A stretch of 64,000 nt of DNA from positions 1,054,001 through 1,118,000 of the forward strand of contig NZ_BIFQ01000001.1 in NCBI RefSeq assembly GCF_003967515.1, in the 5' to 3' direction. The notes under the pieces are model-generated. The model searched no databases, was not told where the DNA came from, and saw nothing but the letters and a program-made list of their open reading frames with translations. A program made the position numbers and the translations under genes. The number at the start of each line of letters is the position of its first letter. Within the stretch, counting starts at the first letter, position 1. Positions 45,799 through 53,955 of this stretch are shown piece by piece. Origin of the DNA: Dictyobacter aurantiacus. Its GTDB lineage: Bacteria > Chloroflexota > Ktedonobacteria > Ktedonobacterales > Ktedonobacteraceae.

Positions 45799-45945
45799 AT
45801 TAGGTGGAACCCTGAATGGCATTTAGGTTGACAGCTAAATGCCATTTAGGTTGATTGCTTACTGGCAATTAGGTAGAAACGCATTTCCAATTAGGTAAAA
45901 ATTTTGCATTTACCTTGGCATTAGCTTGACAACCTAATGTATAAT
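45799..45945 (+). repeat. Iteron-like array of TTAGGT boxes and promoter upstream of speD
   Basis: (A/T)TTAGGT boxes start at 45799, 45822, 45845, 45868 and 45890, spaced 23, 23, 23 and 22 bp. A sixth variant ATTAGCT is at 45920 and an inverted ACCTAAT at 45932. The last borders TATAAT at 45940-45945. Boxes 2 and 6 are followed by TTGACA. The boxes lie on one DNA face every two helical turns, as for cooperative protein binding. Confidence 0.8.
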
Positions 45946-46050
45946 ATCAACCAGTGTGCAGAATTTTGTGGCACACAGTTTATTGCAGGCGAAGCCCTTT
46001 TGATAGTCGCCATAAACCTGCACAATTGGAACATATTAGGAGGAAATGCG

Positions 46051-46485
46051 ATGCTGGTCCATCTGATGCTGGAACTTTACAACATTGACCGAAACATCCT
46101 GAGCGATGAGGCTTTGTTGCGCCGTACTCTCAGCGAATTGCCAGAGCGTGTTGCGATGGAGAAGGTTAGCCCTGTTCATCTCTATGATATTGAAACATCG
46201 AACCCACTTGACGCTGGCATGTCCGGTTTTGTTGTAATTGCCCAGAGTCACGTTAGCCTCCATGCATGGCCTGAGTATGGAGAAGTTGATATTGACATCT
46301 GCTCCTGCAAAGAGTTCAGCCAGGAAGATGCCATCGCGTTTGCCAAGGAGATATTCCAGACAGACGATGTTGAGGCCCATTTTGTTGTGCGGGCGACGCG
46401 CTCTCTGCGTCCGGAAGAGCCAGATCCAGTCCGTTATGAGCAGGCGATGGAAGCGCGCCGCTTAGCGAAACTGGGGGTGCACTAA
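46051..46485 (+). CDS. speD: S-adenosylmethionine decarboxylase proenzyme
   Basis: The 144-residue proenzyme is the short prokaryotic type, starting at the ATG at 46051 with a perfect AGGAGG; the in-frame ATG at 45937 lies on the promoter. The self-cleavage site is SHVSLHAWPEYGEVD, where the Ser becomes the pyruvoyl group, though the usual Glu before Ser-His is Gln. The proton-donor Cys is in IDICSCKEF. The enzyme makes decarboxylated SAM, the aminopropyl donor for spermidine. It is between a DHS-like gene and agmatinase. No speE aminopropyltransferase gene is in the window. A terminator follows. Confidence 0.95.
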   Translation: MLVHLMLELYNIDRNILSDEALLRRTLSELPERVAMEKVSPVHLYDIETSNPLDAGMSGFVVIAQSHVSLHAWPEYGEVDIDICSCKEFSQEDAIAFAKEIFQTDDVEAHFVVRATRSLRPEEPDPVRYEQAMEARRLAKLGVH

Positions 46486-46542
46486 GGGCAATAAGAGAAA
46501 AGCGAAGTTTACCTTCGCGCTCCATTTCCCGACTGCAGAAGG

Positions 46543-46587
46543 GTGAGGTGCCTGCCATTTTACGAGGAAGGCACCTCACTTTTTTTA
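46543..46587 (+). terminator. Intrinsic terminator after speD
   Basis: GTGAGGTGCCT (46543-46553) pairs with AGGCACCTCAC (46569-46579), followed by eight T. It splits speD from speB, which has its own TTGCTT/TACAAT promoter starting near 46590. Confidence 0.9.
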
Positions 46588-46705
46588 TGCTTGCTTTCAC
46601 TGGCAGGAGTGCTACAATGCAGGCGTTATGACCTGTGGCACGCTCCTGTCACAGGGTTACGTTATTCATTGCAATTCATATGTATAAAATAGAGGACTGT
46701 TTTCC

Positions 46706-47581
46706 ATGGAAAATGATGGGTTGATCAGCCAGTTCGGAGCCCCCGATGCTCCATATTGTAATCCTGAAACGGCGCGCATCGCGATTATTCCGGCTCCTTT
46801 AGAATATAGCGTTTGCTATATGGAAGGGACCCATATGGGTCCACAGGCTATTTTAAATGCATCCAGCCAGATGGAGCTCTATGATGAAGAGTTGGACTGC
46901 TGTCCGATCGAGGCCGGCGTCTATACCTATCCAGTACTTGACTATACGGGAATGAGCCATGAGCAGGCTTTGCAGGTTACGGGAGACGCAGTACGGCAGG
47001 CGCTGGCTCAAGGTCAGATTCCGCTTACGCTGGGTGGGGAGCATTCTTTGTCGGCTCCGGTAATCGCCGCCGTGCATGAGCGGTATCCCGATTTAACAGT
47101 GGTGCACATCGACGCCCATGGCGATCTACGCGATGAGTATGAGGGCACGCCGCTCTCGCATGCCTCGATCGAGCGGCGCGTGGTAGATATGGGCATCCCG
47201 TTACTAGAGATCGGCATTCGTAGCTTCAGCCCTGAAGAAGCCGAGTTCATGAAGACAAAGCCCGATGTAGTGGTGGTCTGGGCCTATCAGATGGCCAGGG
47301 GACTGGCCCGCATCCCCTGGGAACGTCTGGGCAAGCACACCTACGTCACAATTGACCTGGATGCCATCGATCCCAGCGAAATGCCGGCCGTGGGAACTCC
47401 AGAGCCAGGAGGATTGAACTGGTACCAGGTACTCGATCTGTTCCAGGAGATCTGCCGACGCACTACAATTGTGGGCATGGACGTCGTTGAACTGTGCCCA
47501 ATGGAAGGTCAAACGCGCGCCGACTTTCTGGCCGCCAAGCTGGTCTATAAAATGATCGGCTACCGCCTGTTTACGAAATAA
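46706..47581 (+). CDS. speB: Agmatinase
   Basis: The 291-residue protein has the manganese ligands of ureohydrolases in order: LTLGGEHSLSAPV (His), VVHIDAHGDLRDEYEG (D-A-H-x-D) and TIDLDAIDPSEMPAVGTPEP (D-x-D). The agmatinase-type SLGEIGIRSF variant appears as LLEIGIRSFSPEE. It hydrolyses agmatine to putrescine and urea, feeding spermidine or homospermidine production by the neighbours. The gene has its own probable promoter (TTGCTT-16-TACAAT) and GAGG before the ATG. Two stacked hairpins, one with a T-run, end it. Confidence 0.93.
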   Translation: MENDGLISQFGAPDAPYCNPETARIAIIPAPLEYSVCYMEGTHMGPQAILNASSQMELYDEELDCCPIEAGVYTYPVLDYTGMSHEQALQVTGDAVRQALAQGQIPLTLGGEHSLSAPVIAAVHERYPDLTVVHIDAHGDLRDEYEGTPLSHASIERRVVDMGIPLLEIGIRSFSPEEAEFMKTKPDVVVVWAYQMARGLARIPWERLGKHTYVTIDLDAIDPSEMPAVGTPEPGGLNWYQVLDLFQEICRRTTIVGMDVVELCPMEGQTRADFLAAKLVYKMIGYRLFTK

Positions 47582-47600
47582 GTCCTCACTAAAATCTTCG

Positions 47601-47688
47601 CTCTTGTAGTGCAGCCGCAGGCTGCACTACAAGAGAGGATGCTGGTTCATCGGGGCGGCTAGCCCCGATGAACCAGCATCCTCTTTTT
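47601..47688 (+). terminator. Two abutting perfect hairpins after speB
   Basis: The first has 16-bp arms (47601-47616, 47620-47635) with a GCA loop. The second has 23-bp arms (47634-47656, 47662-47684) with loop GGCTA and is followed by TTTT. The second is an intrinsic terminator. Their tips resemble those of the long hairpin family (CATCGGGGC is shared with 34829-34880). Confidence 0.88.
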
Positions 47689-47760
47689 CAGATCTTTGAA
47701 AAGACAACAACTTAGCGTGGCATTCCTGGAGAACAGCAGTACTATGAACTTCGCATCCGA

Positions 47761-47946
47761 GTGTTGCGGCCCGACGAGGTAGTTAACTACCAGCAGGCCA
47801 TGTTTGGTAGCGCCCAGCGGCACGATACAAGTGTTCCCTTACGCATGGGACCTTACCTTCGGTGCTGGCGTAAAGAGAGGCAGGATCGAGCCAGCAGGCG
47901 GCTGCGCCTACCTACCACGACCGTCTCATTACCACCGCTAAAGTGA
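47761..47946 (+). CDS. Possible small gene remnant
   Basis: From GTG 47761 the frame encodes 61 residues starting LRPDEVVNYQQAMFGSAQRH and then turns Arg-rich. The frame is open a further 46 bp upstream (PGEQQYYELRIRV), with no start codon and a stop at 47712. Its amino-acid pattern looks protein-like, yet no ribosome site is seen, so it may be a broken gene. Stretches on both sides (47690-47760, 47947-48315) show no gene. Confidence 0.3.
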   Translation: MLRPDEVVNYQQAMFGSAQRHDTSVPLRMGPYLRCWRKERQDRASRRLRLPTTTVSLPPLK

Positions 47947-48315
47947 GCCATGGTAGAGTAGTAGAAAGATCGAAAGTTGTGGTATACTAACAGGGACGCG
48001 TCCCACAATATCTGGCAAAACGGAGCGCAGCGCGTCAACGTATTCCAAGTAGGTGCGGAACGACCGACGGGAGGAAGGTTTCAGCAATACCTTGCCGATC
48101 AGTCCACTACTTTTAGCACATCCCCAATAAGCATAACATTTAATCAGGTGAGCAAGGGCGCTAAACATAAGAAGGAAGGATGCGCTGCATCGTCTTCGAT
48201 CGAAAGAAACTCGAAGGAACTCATTGACGTATACATAGGGTGCCAGATGCGCCTGGCTCGCCACGCAGGTGGCAATTCTGATTGCTTTTAACACAGCCTG
48301 ACTTTGAAAGGAAAC
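47947..48315. other. Gene-free leader region
   Basis: This 369-bp stretch lies before the disordered-protein gene. It contains short open frames on both strands without ribosome sites and no clear repeat. It may be a long 5' leader. I see no recognised RNA. Confidence 0.35.
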
Positions 48316-49506
48316 ATGACCAGAGAATTCAATAACCAGAGACGAAGTGGTTCACGTCCACCATTTCGTAATTCATCCTCCAGCCGATATAATGACGAAC
48401 GATCTTCACGTCCAGCTCGGCCTCGCCTCAACCGAGAAATGGTAGATCGTGCCTGGGAGAATGGTGCCAGCCGTACGCACGCGGATTACCATCCACGCAG
48501 TTCTAATGGGTCATCGCAGTCCCCCCGAAATAACTGGCGCAACAACAACAACAATAATAATCATCGTTCCGGCGACAATTCCTCCCACTATACGCAGGGC
48601 AATCGCAGACCCTACGGACAGGGCAACTTCGAGAACAGGAATGCTCAGCGCTTTGAGCGCCCCTATGACAATCAGCAGGGGCCACGCACGCGGAACTTCG
48701 CGGCCAATACCCATCGCTCCGATGCCGCTAATGATGAGAGACCTGGCTATGGTTCGCAGCGCGGATATGGCAACAACCCCTCTTTCGGTCAGCGTGGACA
48801 ACAGCAGAGCAATCGAGCTCCACAATCACATGGGTACGGTGCCCGTGGTCAGCAACAGGGCAATCGAGCTCCACAGTCACGTGGATATGGCGCCCGTAGT
48901 CAGCAACAGGGAAACTTCACGCCTGGCACCCGCGGCGCAGCACGCCATGAGCGTCCTGAGCGCGATCCACGTACCAATCCACGCCGCAATTTCCAACCAC
49001 GCGAGGCGGTGAAACGTCCACCCAATCCTCGCTGGCTGAGCCGTCCAGAGGTACGCCAGGCCCGTGATGAGCAGCGCCAGAAAGAGTACATGCAACAATT
49101 TGAGGGCGATTACGAACAGTTCGATGACGATGAGGCACCTCAATCCCATTCGGTCAACGAACGCGCACCACGAGGTCGTCGTCCACGTTTTGAGCAGGCA
49201 GAAGAAAAACATGTGACCCGGCTTCCCGATGGGCGCGTCTTGAAAGGTTCGCGACCGGAACAGCGACGAAACGCGCAGTTCTGGACCGAGGTTGATGAAG
49301 ACACGGGTAAATTGATCGAGCAAGTCAGAACCAATGAAGATGAGCTCGATCAGGCGCCATCTTCAAAACCTGGCAGATCGACATCCGCCAACCGAACGCC
49401 ACGGCGAGGGGCGGCAAGGAGCAAAAAGGGACTGAAAACAAGCAATCCACGCTCCACTGGTCCAAAGCCTTCTGAAAAGGGCTTCAAGTGGCCATCGCAG
49501 CAGTAG
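48316..49506 (+). CDS. Intrinsically disordered RG/Q/N-rich basic protein
   Basis: Starting at ATG 48316 (AAAGGA upstream) the protein has 396 residues. Nearly all is low complexity in Arg, Gln, Asn, Gly, Ser and Pro, with a run of eight Asn around residue 78. Two near-exact 17-residue tandem repeats (QQQ-N-RAPQS-GYGAR type) plus a partial third lie near residues 160-205. The only conserved-looking block is C-terminal: RLPDGRVLKGSRPEQRRNAQ and FWTEVDEDTGKLIEQV. It resembles RGG-type RNA-binding proteins that phase-separate, but I know no characterised homologue. A palindromic terminator follows at 49542. Confidence 0.8.
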   Translation: MTREFNNQRRSGSRPPFRNSSSSRYNDERSSRPARPRLNREMVDRAWENGASRTHADYHPRSSNGSSQSPRNNWRNNNNNNNHRSGDNSSHYTQGNRRPYGQGNFENRNAQRFERPYDNQQGPRTRNFAANTHRSDAANDERPGYGSQRGYGNNPSFGQRGQQQSNRAPQSHGYGARGQQQGNRAPQSRGYGARSQQQGNFTPGTRGAARHERPERDPRTNPRRNFQPREAVKRPPNPRWLSRPEVRQARDEQRQKEYMQQFEGDYEQFDDDEAPQSHSVNERAPRGRRPRFEQAEEKHVTRLPDGRVLKGSRPEQRRNAQFWTEVDEDTGKLIEQVRTNEDELDQAPSSKPGRSTSANRTPRRGAARSKKGLKTSNPRSTGPKPSEKGFKWPSQQ

Positions 49507-49541
49507 AGTTTACCTTTTGACGATCTTTTAGTATTCAAGGG

Positions 49542-49567
49542 TGTGTCCAGTTCATGAACTGGACACA
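49542..49567 (+). terminator. 26-bp palindrome with T-run
   Basis: 49542-49554 and 49555-49567 are perfectly complementary, followed by TTTTATG. It is 35 bp after the disordered-protein stop. Confidence 0.75.
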
Positions 49568-49640
49568 TTTTATGAACAATCAGTTGAGTAGAAACAGCAA
49601 CGATGCGTACCCAGCTTAGGAAGGTACCGGAGTAGCTAGC

Positions 49641-50585
49641 ATGTCTTATCCAAGCTATCTCAAACTTTATGAAACAGGGGAATTAGCCGAACGAGCCGCC
49701 GCCGCCTGGGAAGTTCTGCGCCATTGCACGATCTGCCCACAGAATTGCGGCTGCGACCGCACGGCGGGCAAAACAGGGGTCTGCCATTCGGGGACGGAAG
49801 CTATCGTCGCTTCATGGAATATCCATCGCCGCGAAGAGCCTCCTATCAGTGGCACGCGTGGGGCCGGCACGATCTTCTTTGGCTATTGCCAGGCGCGCTG
49901 CACCTATTGTCAGAACTTCTCGCTCAGCCAGGGTGGACTGGGGCATCGCGTGGGACCAGAGCGCCTGGCCGACATGATGCTCTATTTGCAGAAGAAGCGT
50001 TGCCACAACCTGGACCTGGTCACGCCAACGCACTTTGTGCCGCAGCTTCTGGCGGCGTTGGTGATCGCCTGTGAGAAGGGGCTACGCTTACCCCTCGTCT
50101 ACAACTGCGCAGGCTACGAAAATCTGGAAACGTTGAAATTGTTGGATGGTGTGGTGGATATTTATCTGCCCGATGCCAAATATGCTGATAATAAGAACGC
50201 GCTACGGACCTCCAAGATGCCGCGCTATGTTGATCACAATCAGGCATCTCTACGCGAGATGTATCGCCAGGTGGGTCCGCTTGAAGTTGACGACGAAGGT
50301 ATCGCGCGTCGGGGCATACTGATTCGGCACCTGGTCATGCCTGAAGATATTTCGGGAACACGCGAGGTGCTGCGCTGGATCGCAGAAGAACTGGGACCCG
50401 ATACCCCGGTCAGCCTGATGGACCAGTATTTTCCAGCCTGGAAGGCCGTCAATGATCCAGTTCTCAATCGGCGCCTGTCGTGGGCGGAATACAAAACAGC
50501 CCTGGATGCCCTGGATGAATTCAACTTTACCGCGGGATTCGTCCAGGAAGATCTAATTGAGGTAGATACAACATCTGATACGTAA
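49641..50585 (+). CDS. Radical SAM protein, PflA-related
   Basis: The 314-residue protein has an N-terminal cysteine cluster (HCTICPQNCGCDR, GKTGVCHSG), then the radical SAM motif GYCQARCTYCQNFSLSQGG (C-x3-C-x2-C) near residue 90. YNCAGYENLETLKLLDGVVD and DIYLPDAKY follow. This is the TM1552-like branch often named pyruvate formate-lyase activating enzyme-related, whose target is mostly unknown; fellow members occur with AmmeMemoRadiSam systems. Two Fe-S clusters are likely. A GGAG lies 13 bp before the ATG. No partner glycyl-radical enzyme is nearby. Confidence 0.85.
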   Translation: MSYPSYLKLYETGELAERAAAAWEVLRHCTICPQNCGCDRTAGKTGVCHSGTEAIVASWNIHRREEPPISGTRGAGTIFFGYCQARCTYCQNFSLSQGGLGHRVGPERLADMMLYLQKKRCHNLDLVTPTHFVPQLLAALVIACEKGLRLPLVYNCAGYENLETLKLLDGVVDIYLPDAKYADNKNALRTSKMPRYVDHNQASLREMYRQVGPLEVDDEGIARRGILIRHLVMPEDISGTREVLRWIAEELGPDTPVSLMDQYFPAWKAVNDPVLNRRLSWAEYKTALDALDEFNFTAGFVQEDLIEVDTTSDT

Positions 50586-50790
50586 TAAAGATAAGGGTAA
50601 TGCTGGGTGGCGCTTATCAGAGCCTTCCAGAATACCCTGTCCACAATGGATCTGGCACGTTATAATCTGTAGGGAAAACTACATGCCTCATGATGAGCAA
50701 GTAGTGGAGGTCGTAAGGTTATGTACTATCCGTCGATATGCGGATAACACCTGGTGACGTGCCAGAAGACATGCAAAATGGAGAACCCTT

Positions 50791-51780
50791 ATGAACACTA
50801 CGGCCACGTTGAGCCGCATATTTGCAGGCATCCAGCCTGAACTAGATCAGGTGGATGCTCTCTTTCAAGAAAGAGCAACGTCAGGATTGGCGATCCTTAA
50901 TTCTGCTTCGATGCATGCGCTTGCATCTCCCGGCAAGCGGCTGCGAACAGCATTGACCTTGCTCGCGGGAAAACTCAATCATTATGACTTCGGAAAATTG
51001 CTGAAGCTAAGCGTAGCCTTTGAGATGGTTCATCTGGCAACATTGATCCACGATGATATCATCGATGAGGCTGAGACGCGCCGTGGCAATCCGACCGTCA
51101 ATGCATTGTGGGGAGATAAGATCGCGATCCTGCTGGGCGATTATTACCTGGCCAAAACATCCGGTTTGATCGCTGAGATCGAGAGTCCACGCATCGACCG
51201 TTTGTTCGCCGACACCGTGGCCACAGTCTGTGAAGGTACCATTTTGGAAATGATGACGTCTGGTCGAGCGGACCTGACAGTCGAAACCTACTTTGAAAAA
51301 ATCAAAAACAAAACCGCCTGTTTGATTGCGGCCTGCTCCAAAGGCGGCGCCATCCTCAGCGAGGCGACCGATGAGCAGATTGATCTACTGCATTCTTATG
51401 GCTTAAACCTGGGCATTGCATTCCAGATCATTGATGATATCCTCGACTACACAGAAGATCAATCAACCATCGGCAAGCCAGCCGGCAATGATCTGCGTCA
51501 GGGTATGGTGACGCTACCCCTGATCTACGCTCTTCAGGGAGCATCCCAGAATGGACATCAGCAACAGGTTCAAACGTTACTCAATAGCGACAAGCATGAT
51601 GAAAAAGATATTCTAGAAGTAGTAGACTGGGTTACCCATGGCTATGGAGTAGAGCAGTCTCTGCAAGAGGCCCAGAATTTTGGCAGAAAAGCGCGTGAGG
51701 CCTTGCATCATTTCCCAGCCTCACCCGATCGCGATGTGCTGGATGAGCTGATCGATTTCGTCGTCAGCCGCAAACGTTAA
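50791..51780 (+). CDS. All-trans polyprenyl diphosphate synthase (menaquinone side chain)
   Basis: The 329-residue protein has both Asp-rich motifs of prenyl synthases. The first is LIHDDIIDEAETRRGNPTVN (D-D-x-x-D), and the second is FQIIDDILDYTED (D-D-x-x-D). The chain-length region before the first motif is SVAFEMVHLATL. It elongates farnesyl or geranylgeranyl diphosphate with IPP, probably to C35-C50. The gene is 14 bp upstream of the MenG/UbiE gene, so the product is probably the menaquinone tail. A TATAAT near 50662 may be its promoter. Confidence 0.93.
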   Translation: MNTTATLSRIFAGIQPELDQVDALFQERATSGLAILNSASMHALASPGKRLRTALTLLAGKLNHYDFGKLLKLSVAFEMVHLATLIHDDIIDEAETRRGNPTVNALWGDKIAILLGDYYLAKTSGLIAEIESPRIDRLFADTVATVCEGTILEMMTSGRADLTVETYFEKIKNKTACLIAACSKGGAILSEATDEQIDLLHSYGLNLGIAFQIIDDILDYTEDQSTIGKPAGNDLRQGMVTLPLIYALQGASQNGHQQQVQTLLNSDKHDEKDILEVVDWVTHGYGVEQSLQEAQNFGRKAREALHHFPASPDRDVLDELIDFVVSRKR

Positions 51781-51794
51781 TGGATAAGTAAAGA

Positions 51795-52544
51795 ATGAAG
51801 ACAAATTTTGCGTTAGAAGAGAAGTTCCGTGAAGTTGGGGGCAAACGCCCCTATGTACAGCGCCTGTTTGGACGTATCGCCGGTATATATGATCTCATGA
51901 ACAGGCTGATGAGCCTGGGACTGGATAGCTACTGGCGCCGCCGGGCCGCACGCTATCTGGCGCTGGGTACCGGAGAGACCGGATTGGACCTGGGAGCCGG
52001 TACGGCCGATCTGGCGATCACGATCATTAAACAGGCCGGTCCGGGCACAAAAATGATTGGCATGGATATCACCCCCGAAATGCTTGATGAGGGCCGTCGT
52101 AAGCTGGTCCGTATGGGGCTGCAGGATCAGATCGAGCTGCGCGTCGGGGATGCGGAGCATATCGATCTTCCTGATAATAGTGTCGATGGCTGCTGCTCCG
52201 CCTTTATGGTGCGCAACCTGTCAGATATCCGCCAGGGATTCGCCGAGATGCTACGCGTTGTGCGTCCCGGTGGTCGCGTCGTCTGCCTGGAAATTAGCCA
52301 CCCCCCCGGCAGGATCTTTGGGACGCTTTTCTATCTCTACTTCTATAAGCTGGCCCCGCTCTTCGGGACGATCATTGGCAAAGCATTTGAGGAATATAAC
52401 TACCTGCCCAATTCCCTGACGACATTCCCCAAAGCCCCCGCTTTACAGGCAATTATGGAAGAGGTAGGCTGGAGTGATGTTCGCTACTACTATCTCAATG
52501 GCGGCATTGTGGCCATTCACGTGGGGACAAAGGCTGAAAAATAA
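51795..52544 (+). CDS. ubiE: Demethylmenaquinone methyltransferase (MenG/UbiE)
   Basis: The 249-residue protein is a SAM methyltransferase of the UbiE/COQ5 family. YDLMNRLMSLGLDSYWRRRA marks the N-terminus, motif I is LDLGAGTADLAI, followed by GMDITPEMLDEGRRKL, and the family motif VDGCCSAFMVRNLSDIRQGF and LYFYKLAPLFGTIIG-type segment end it. It methylates demethylmenaquinone to menaquinone at the membrane. It is co-transcribed with the polyprenyl synthase 14 bp upstream. An imperfect hairpin follows at 52559. Confidence 0.95.
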   Translation: MKTNFALEEKFREVGGKRPYVQRLFGRIAGIYDLMNRLMSLGLDSYWRRRAARYLALGTGETGLDLGAGTADLAITIIKQAGPGTKMIGMDITPEMLDEGRRKLVRMGLQDQIELRVGDAEHIDLPDNSVDGCCSAFMVRNLSDIRQGFAEMLRVVRPGGRVVCLEISHPPGRIFGTLFYLYFYKLAPLFGTIIGKAFEEYNYLPNSLTTFPKAPALQAIMEEVGWSDVRYYYLNGGIVAIHVGTKAEK

Positions 52545-52558
52545 TCCTATGGGTGCCG

Positions 52559-52627
52559 ATGGAGATCGCTAGCATGCTGGTCTTATATCTTTATACATAG
52601 CACCATCTTTACTGCTAGCATCTCCAT
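52559..52627. terminator. Inverted repeat after ubiE
   Basis: 52559-52573 pairs with 52614-52627 with one bulged base, enclosing 40 bases with a smaller stem. It lies between the ubiE stop and the convergent zinc-protein stop. Confidence 0.65.
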
Positions 52628-52643
52628 TCGCTGTGAATGATCC

Positions 52644-53039
52644 TTAGCCCCTCCTGCGCCCGATTGAGCTCATATCCCCCATAAAACTTTCAAGCGCTTT
52701 CGCCAGATCGTGTAACTGGGCTGCCTCTGCCATTGAGATCTCGTGGCCAGCTTTAGCAACCCGATAGAGGAGTTGCACGGCCGATGGTCTGCCGGCCGCG
52801 GCCTCCGGGGTCTGCGCACCCAACAATGATGCACGCATAGCATCAACGTTGGCATTTACCTGTTCCAACTCGGAAACATCGATAAAACCTACCGGCTTCG
52901 GAATCGATCCCTGCCCCGATCCGTGGCTGGCCTCCCACAGGCGCCGCTCCCGCCTGCCGGCCGCGCAATAACAAAAACGTGGCTGCTCCGATTCAGAGTC
53001 CAATACGCCACTATCTTCACAAATTGGACAAATAGGCAT
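52644..53039 (-). CDS. Small zinc-finger-like hypothetical protein
   Basis: The 131-residue protein opens with PICPICEDSGVLDSESEQ and FCYCAAGRRER, a C-x-x-C then C-x-C arrangement like half of a DnaJ-type zinc finger. The middle is polar (about 35-85), and the C-terminus is helical (HEISMAEAAQLHDLAKALES). It is likely a cytosolic adaptor. No named family is recognised. It faces ubiE convergently, and its upstream side is the hairpin-rich region 53100-53450. Confidence 0.68.
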   Translation of the reverse strand: MPICPICEDSGVLDSESEQPRFCYCAAGRRERRLWEASHGSGQGSIPKPVGFIDVSELEQVNANVDAMRASLLGAQTPEAAAGRPSAVQLLYRVAKAGHEISMAEAAQLHDLAKALESFMGDMSSIGRRRG

Positions 53040-53197
53040 CGCTGATCACTCCTTGCTCATCCCAATTCAGCTTGTTGTGTACTTCCTACTATATCATAAT
53101 CGTGGCTGGCGCTGTGAATACAGGCAGGATACCTGATCGCCGCTCCAACGGGGAGTATGCGCGCCCCTTTCGGGTGTCCGCATACACAGACGCCTTT

Positions 53198-53283
53198 GTT
53201 TATATAGATGGTGGTGCACCACCATCTATATAAACTGTTTGGGCGCTACCCACGTTTTGTACCACCATTTCAATAAACTGTTT
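53198..53283. repeat. 38-bp perfect palindrome plus displaced half copy
   Basis: 53198-53216 and 53217-53235 are perfectly complementary. A degenerate copy of its right arm with flank (53215-53240) recurs at 53258-53283, 22 of 26 bases identical, but without a left arm. The shared flank is ATAAACTGTTT. Confidence 0.9.
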
Positions 53284-53318
53284 AGCATCGGGCACAAAGC
53301 ACACTACTTATTGAGTAC

Positions 53319-53450
53319 CAGATTTTTTAGGAGTTGGTGCCATGCGACTGGTGGGTGCGGATGCACCCACCAGTCGCATGGCACCAACTCCTAAAAAATC
53401 TGTGAGCGCCGCAGGCGCGTAGTGACAGGGGCCGGAGGCACAAATCTTCG
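53319..53450 (-). repeat. 40-bp perfect hairpin with conserved 5' signature
   Basis: Arms 53319-53358 and 53363-53402 pair perfectly around GGAT. Read on the minus strand, the signature at about 53445-53400 is GCCTCCGGCC, ten bases, then CTACGCGCCTGCGGCGCTCA and CAGAT. The last CAG is part of the hairpin arm. Confidence 0.95.
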
Positions 53451-53490
53451 CATTCAAAATAAGGAGCAGAAGAAAAACGCTCAGGTGCGG

Positions 53491-53955
53491 TCAGGAGAGA
53501 GATTGGCGGCCGCTCAAATAATCCTTAAGCATATGCTCACAATCAAAGGCCATGTGGCCCAGAACGGCCTCTGGCTCACGCCAGCAGGCCTTTCCCTCGC
53601 CCGAGTCGTGTTGGGTTCCCCCGGTGATATGACCGCGATAGGCGATTGAGACGGCACGAAAACGCGGATCGCGATCAACGGCGGAGTAAACTCCAATCAG
53701 GCCGGTAATCGCTATATCATAGCCCGTTTCTTCGCTGGCCTCGCGCCGCACACATTCTTCCAGCGTCTCTCTATAGTGCACAATCCCACCGGGAATGGTA
53801 TATCCCATTCCATCACTGCGATCGACCAGCAGAATTTGACCGTCCCGCTCAATAATGACGCAAGCACTGAGTATAGGAGAGATCTGCCCCAGCGTCAAGA
53901 GCGCGATCAACCGAAAAATAATGCCAGCCAGCAGTCCCTTAAGCTTCTCTTTCAT
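53491..53955 (-). CDS. NUDIX hydrolase
   Basis: From ATG 53955 (AGAGGA upstream) the protein has 154 residues. The Nudix box is complete: GIVHYRETLEECVRREASEE followed by TGY (G-x5-E-x7-R-E-x-x-E-E-x-G). Before it a hydrophobic segment (LLAGIIFRLIALLTLGQISP) could anchor the protein, and CVIIERDGQILLVDRSDGMG forms the first strands. It hydrolyses a nucleoside diphosphate linked to another group, substrate unknown. Its start lies inside the end of the mrp gene, so translation is coupled. Confidence 0.88.
   Translation of the reverse strand: MKEKLKGLLAGIIFRLIALLTLGQISPILSACVIIERDGQILLVDRSDGMGYTIPGGIVHYRETLEECVRREASEETGYDIAITGLIGVYSAVDRDPRFRAVSIAYRGHITGGTQHDSGEGKACWREPEAVLGHMAFDCEHMLKDYLSGRQSLS

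Noticed and set aside
45799..45945. Possible CRISPR array
   Set aside because: The conserved part is only 6-7 bases, the intervals are 16 bases, and there are no cas genes; it fits phased protein-binding boxes better.
47977..48291. Open frame of 104 codons before the disordered-protein gene
   Set aside because: There is no ribosome site and no motif; composition is random.
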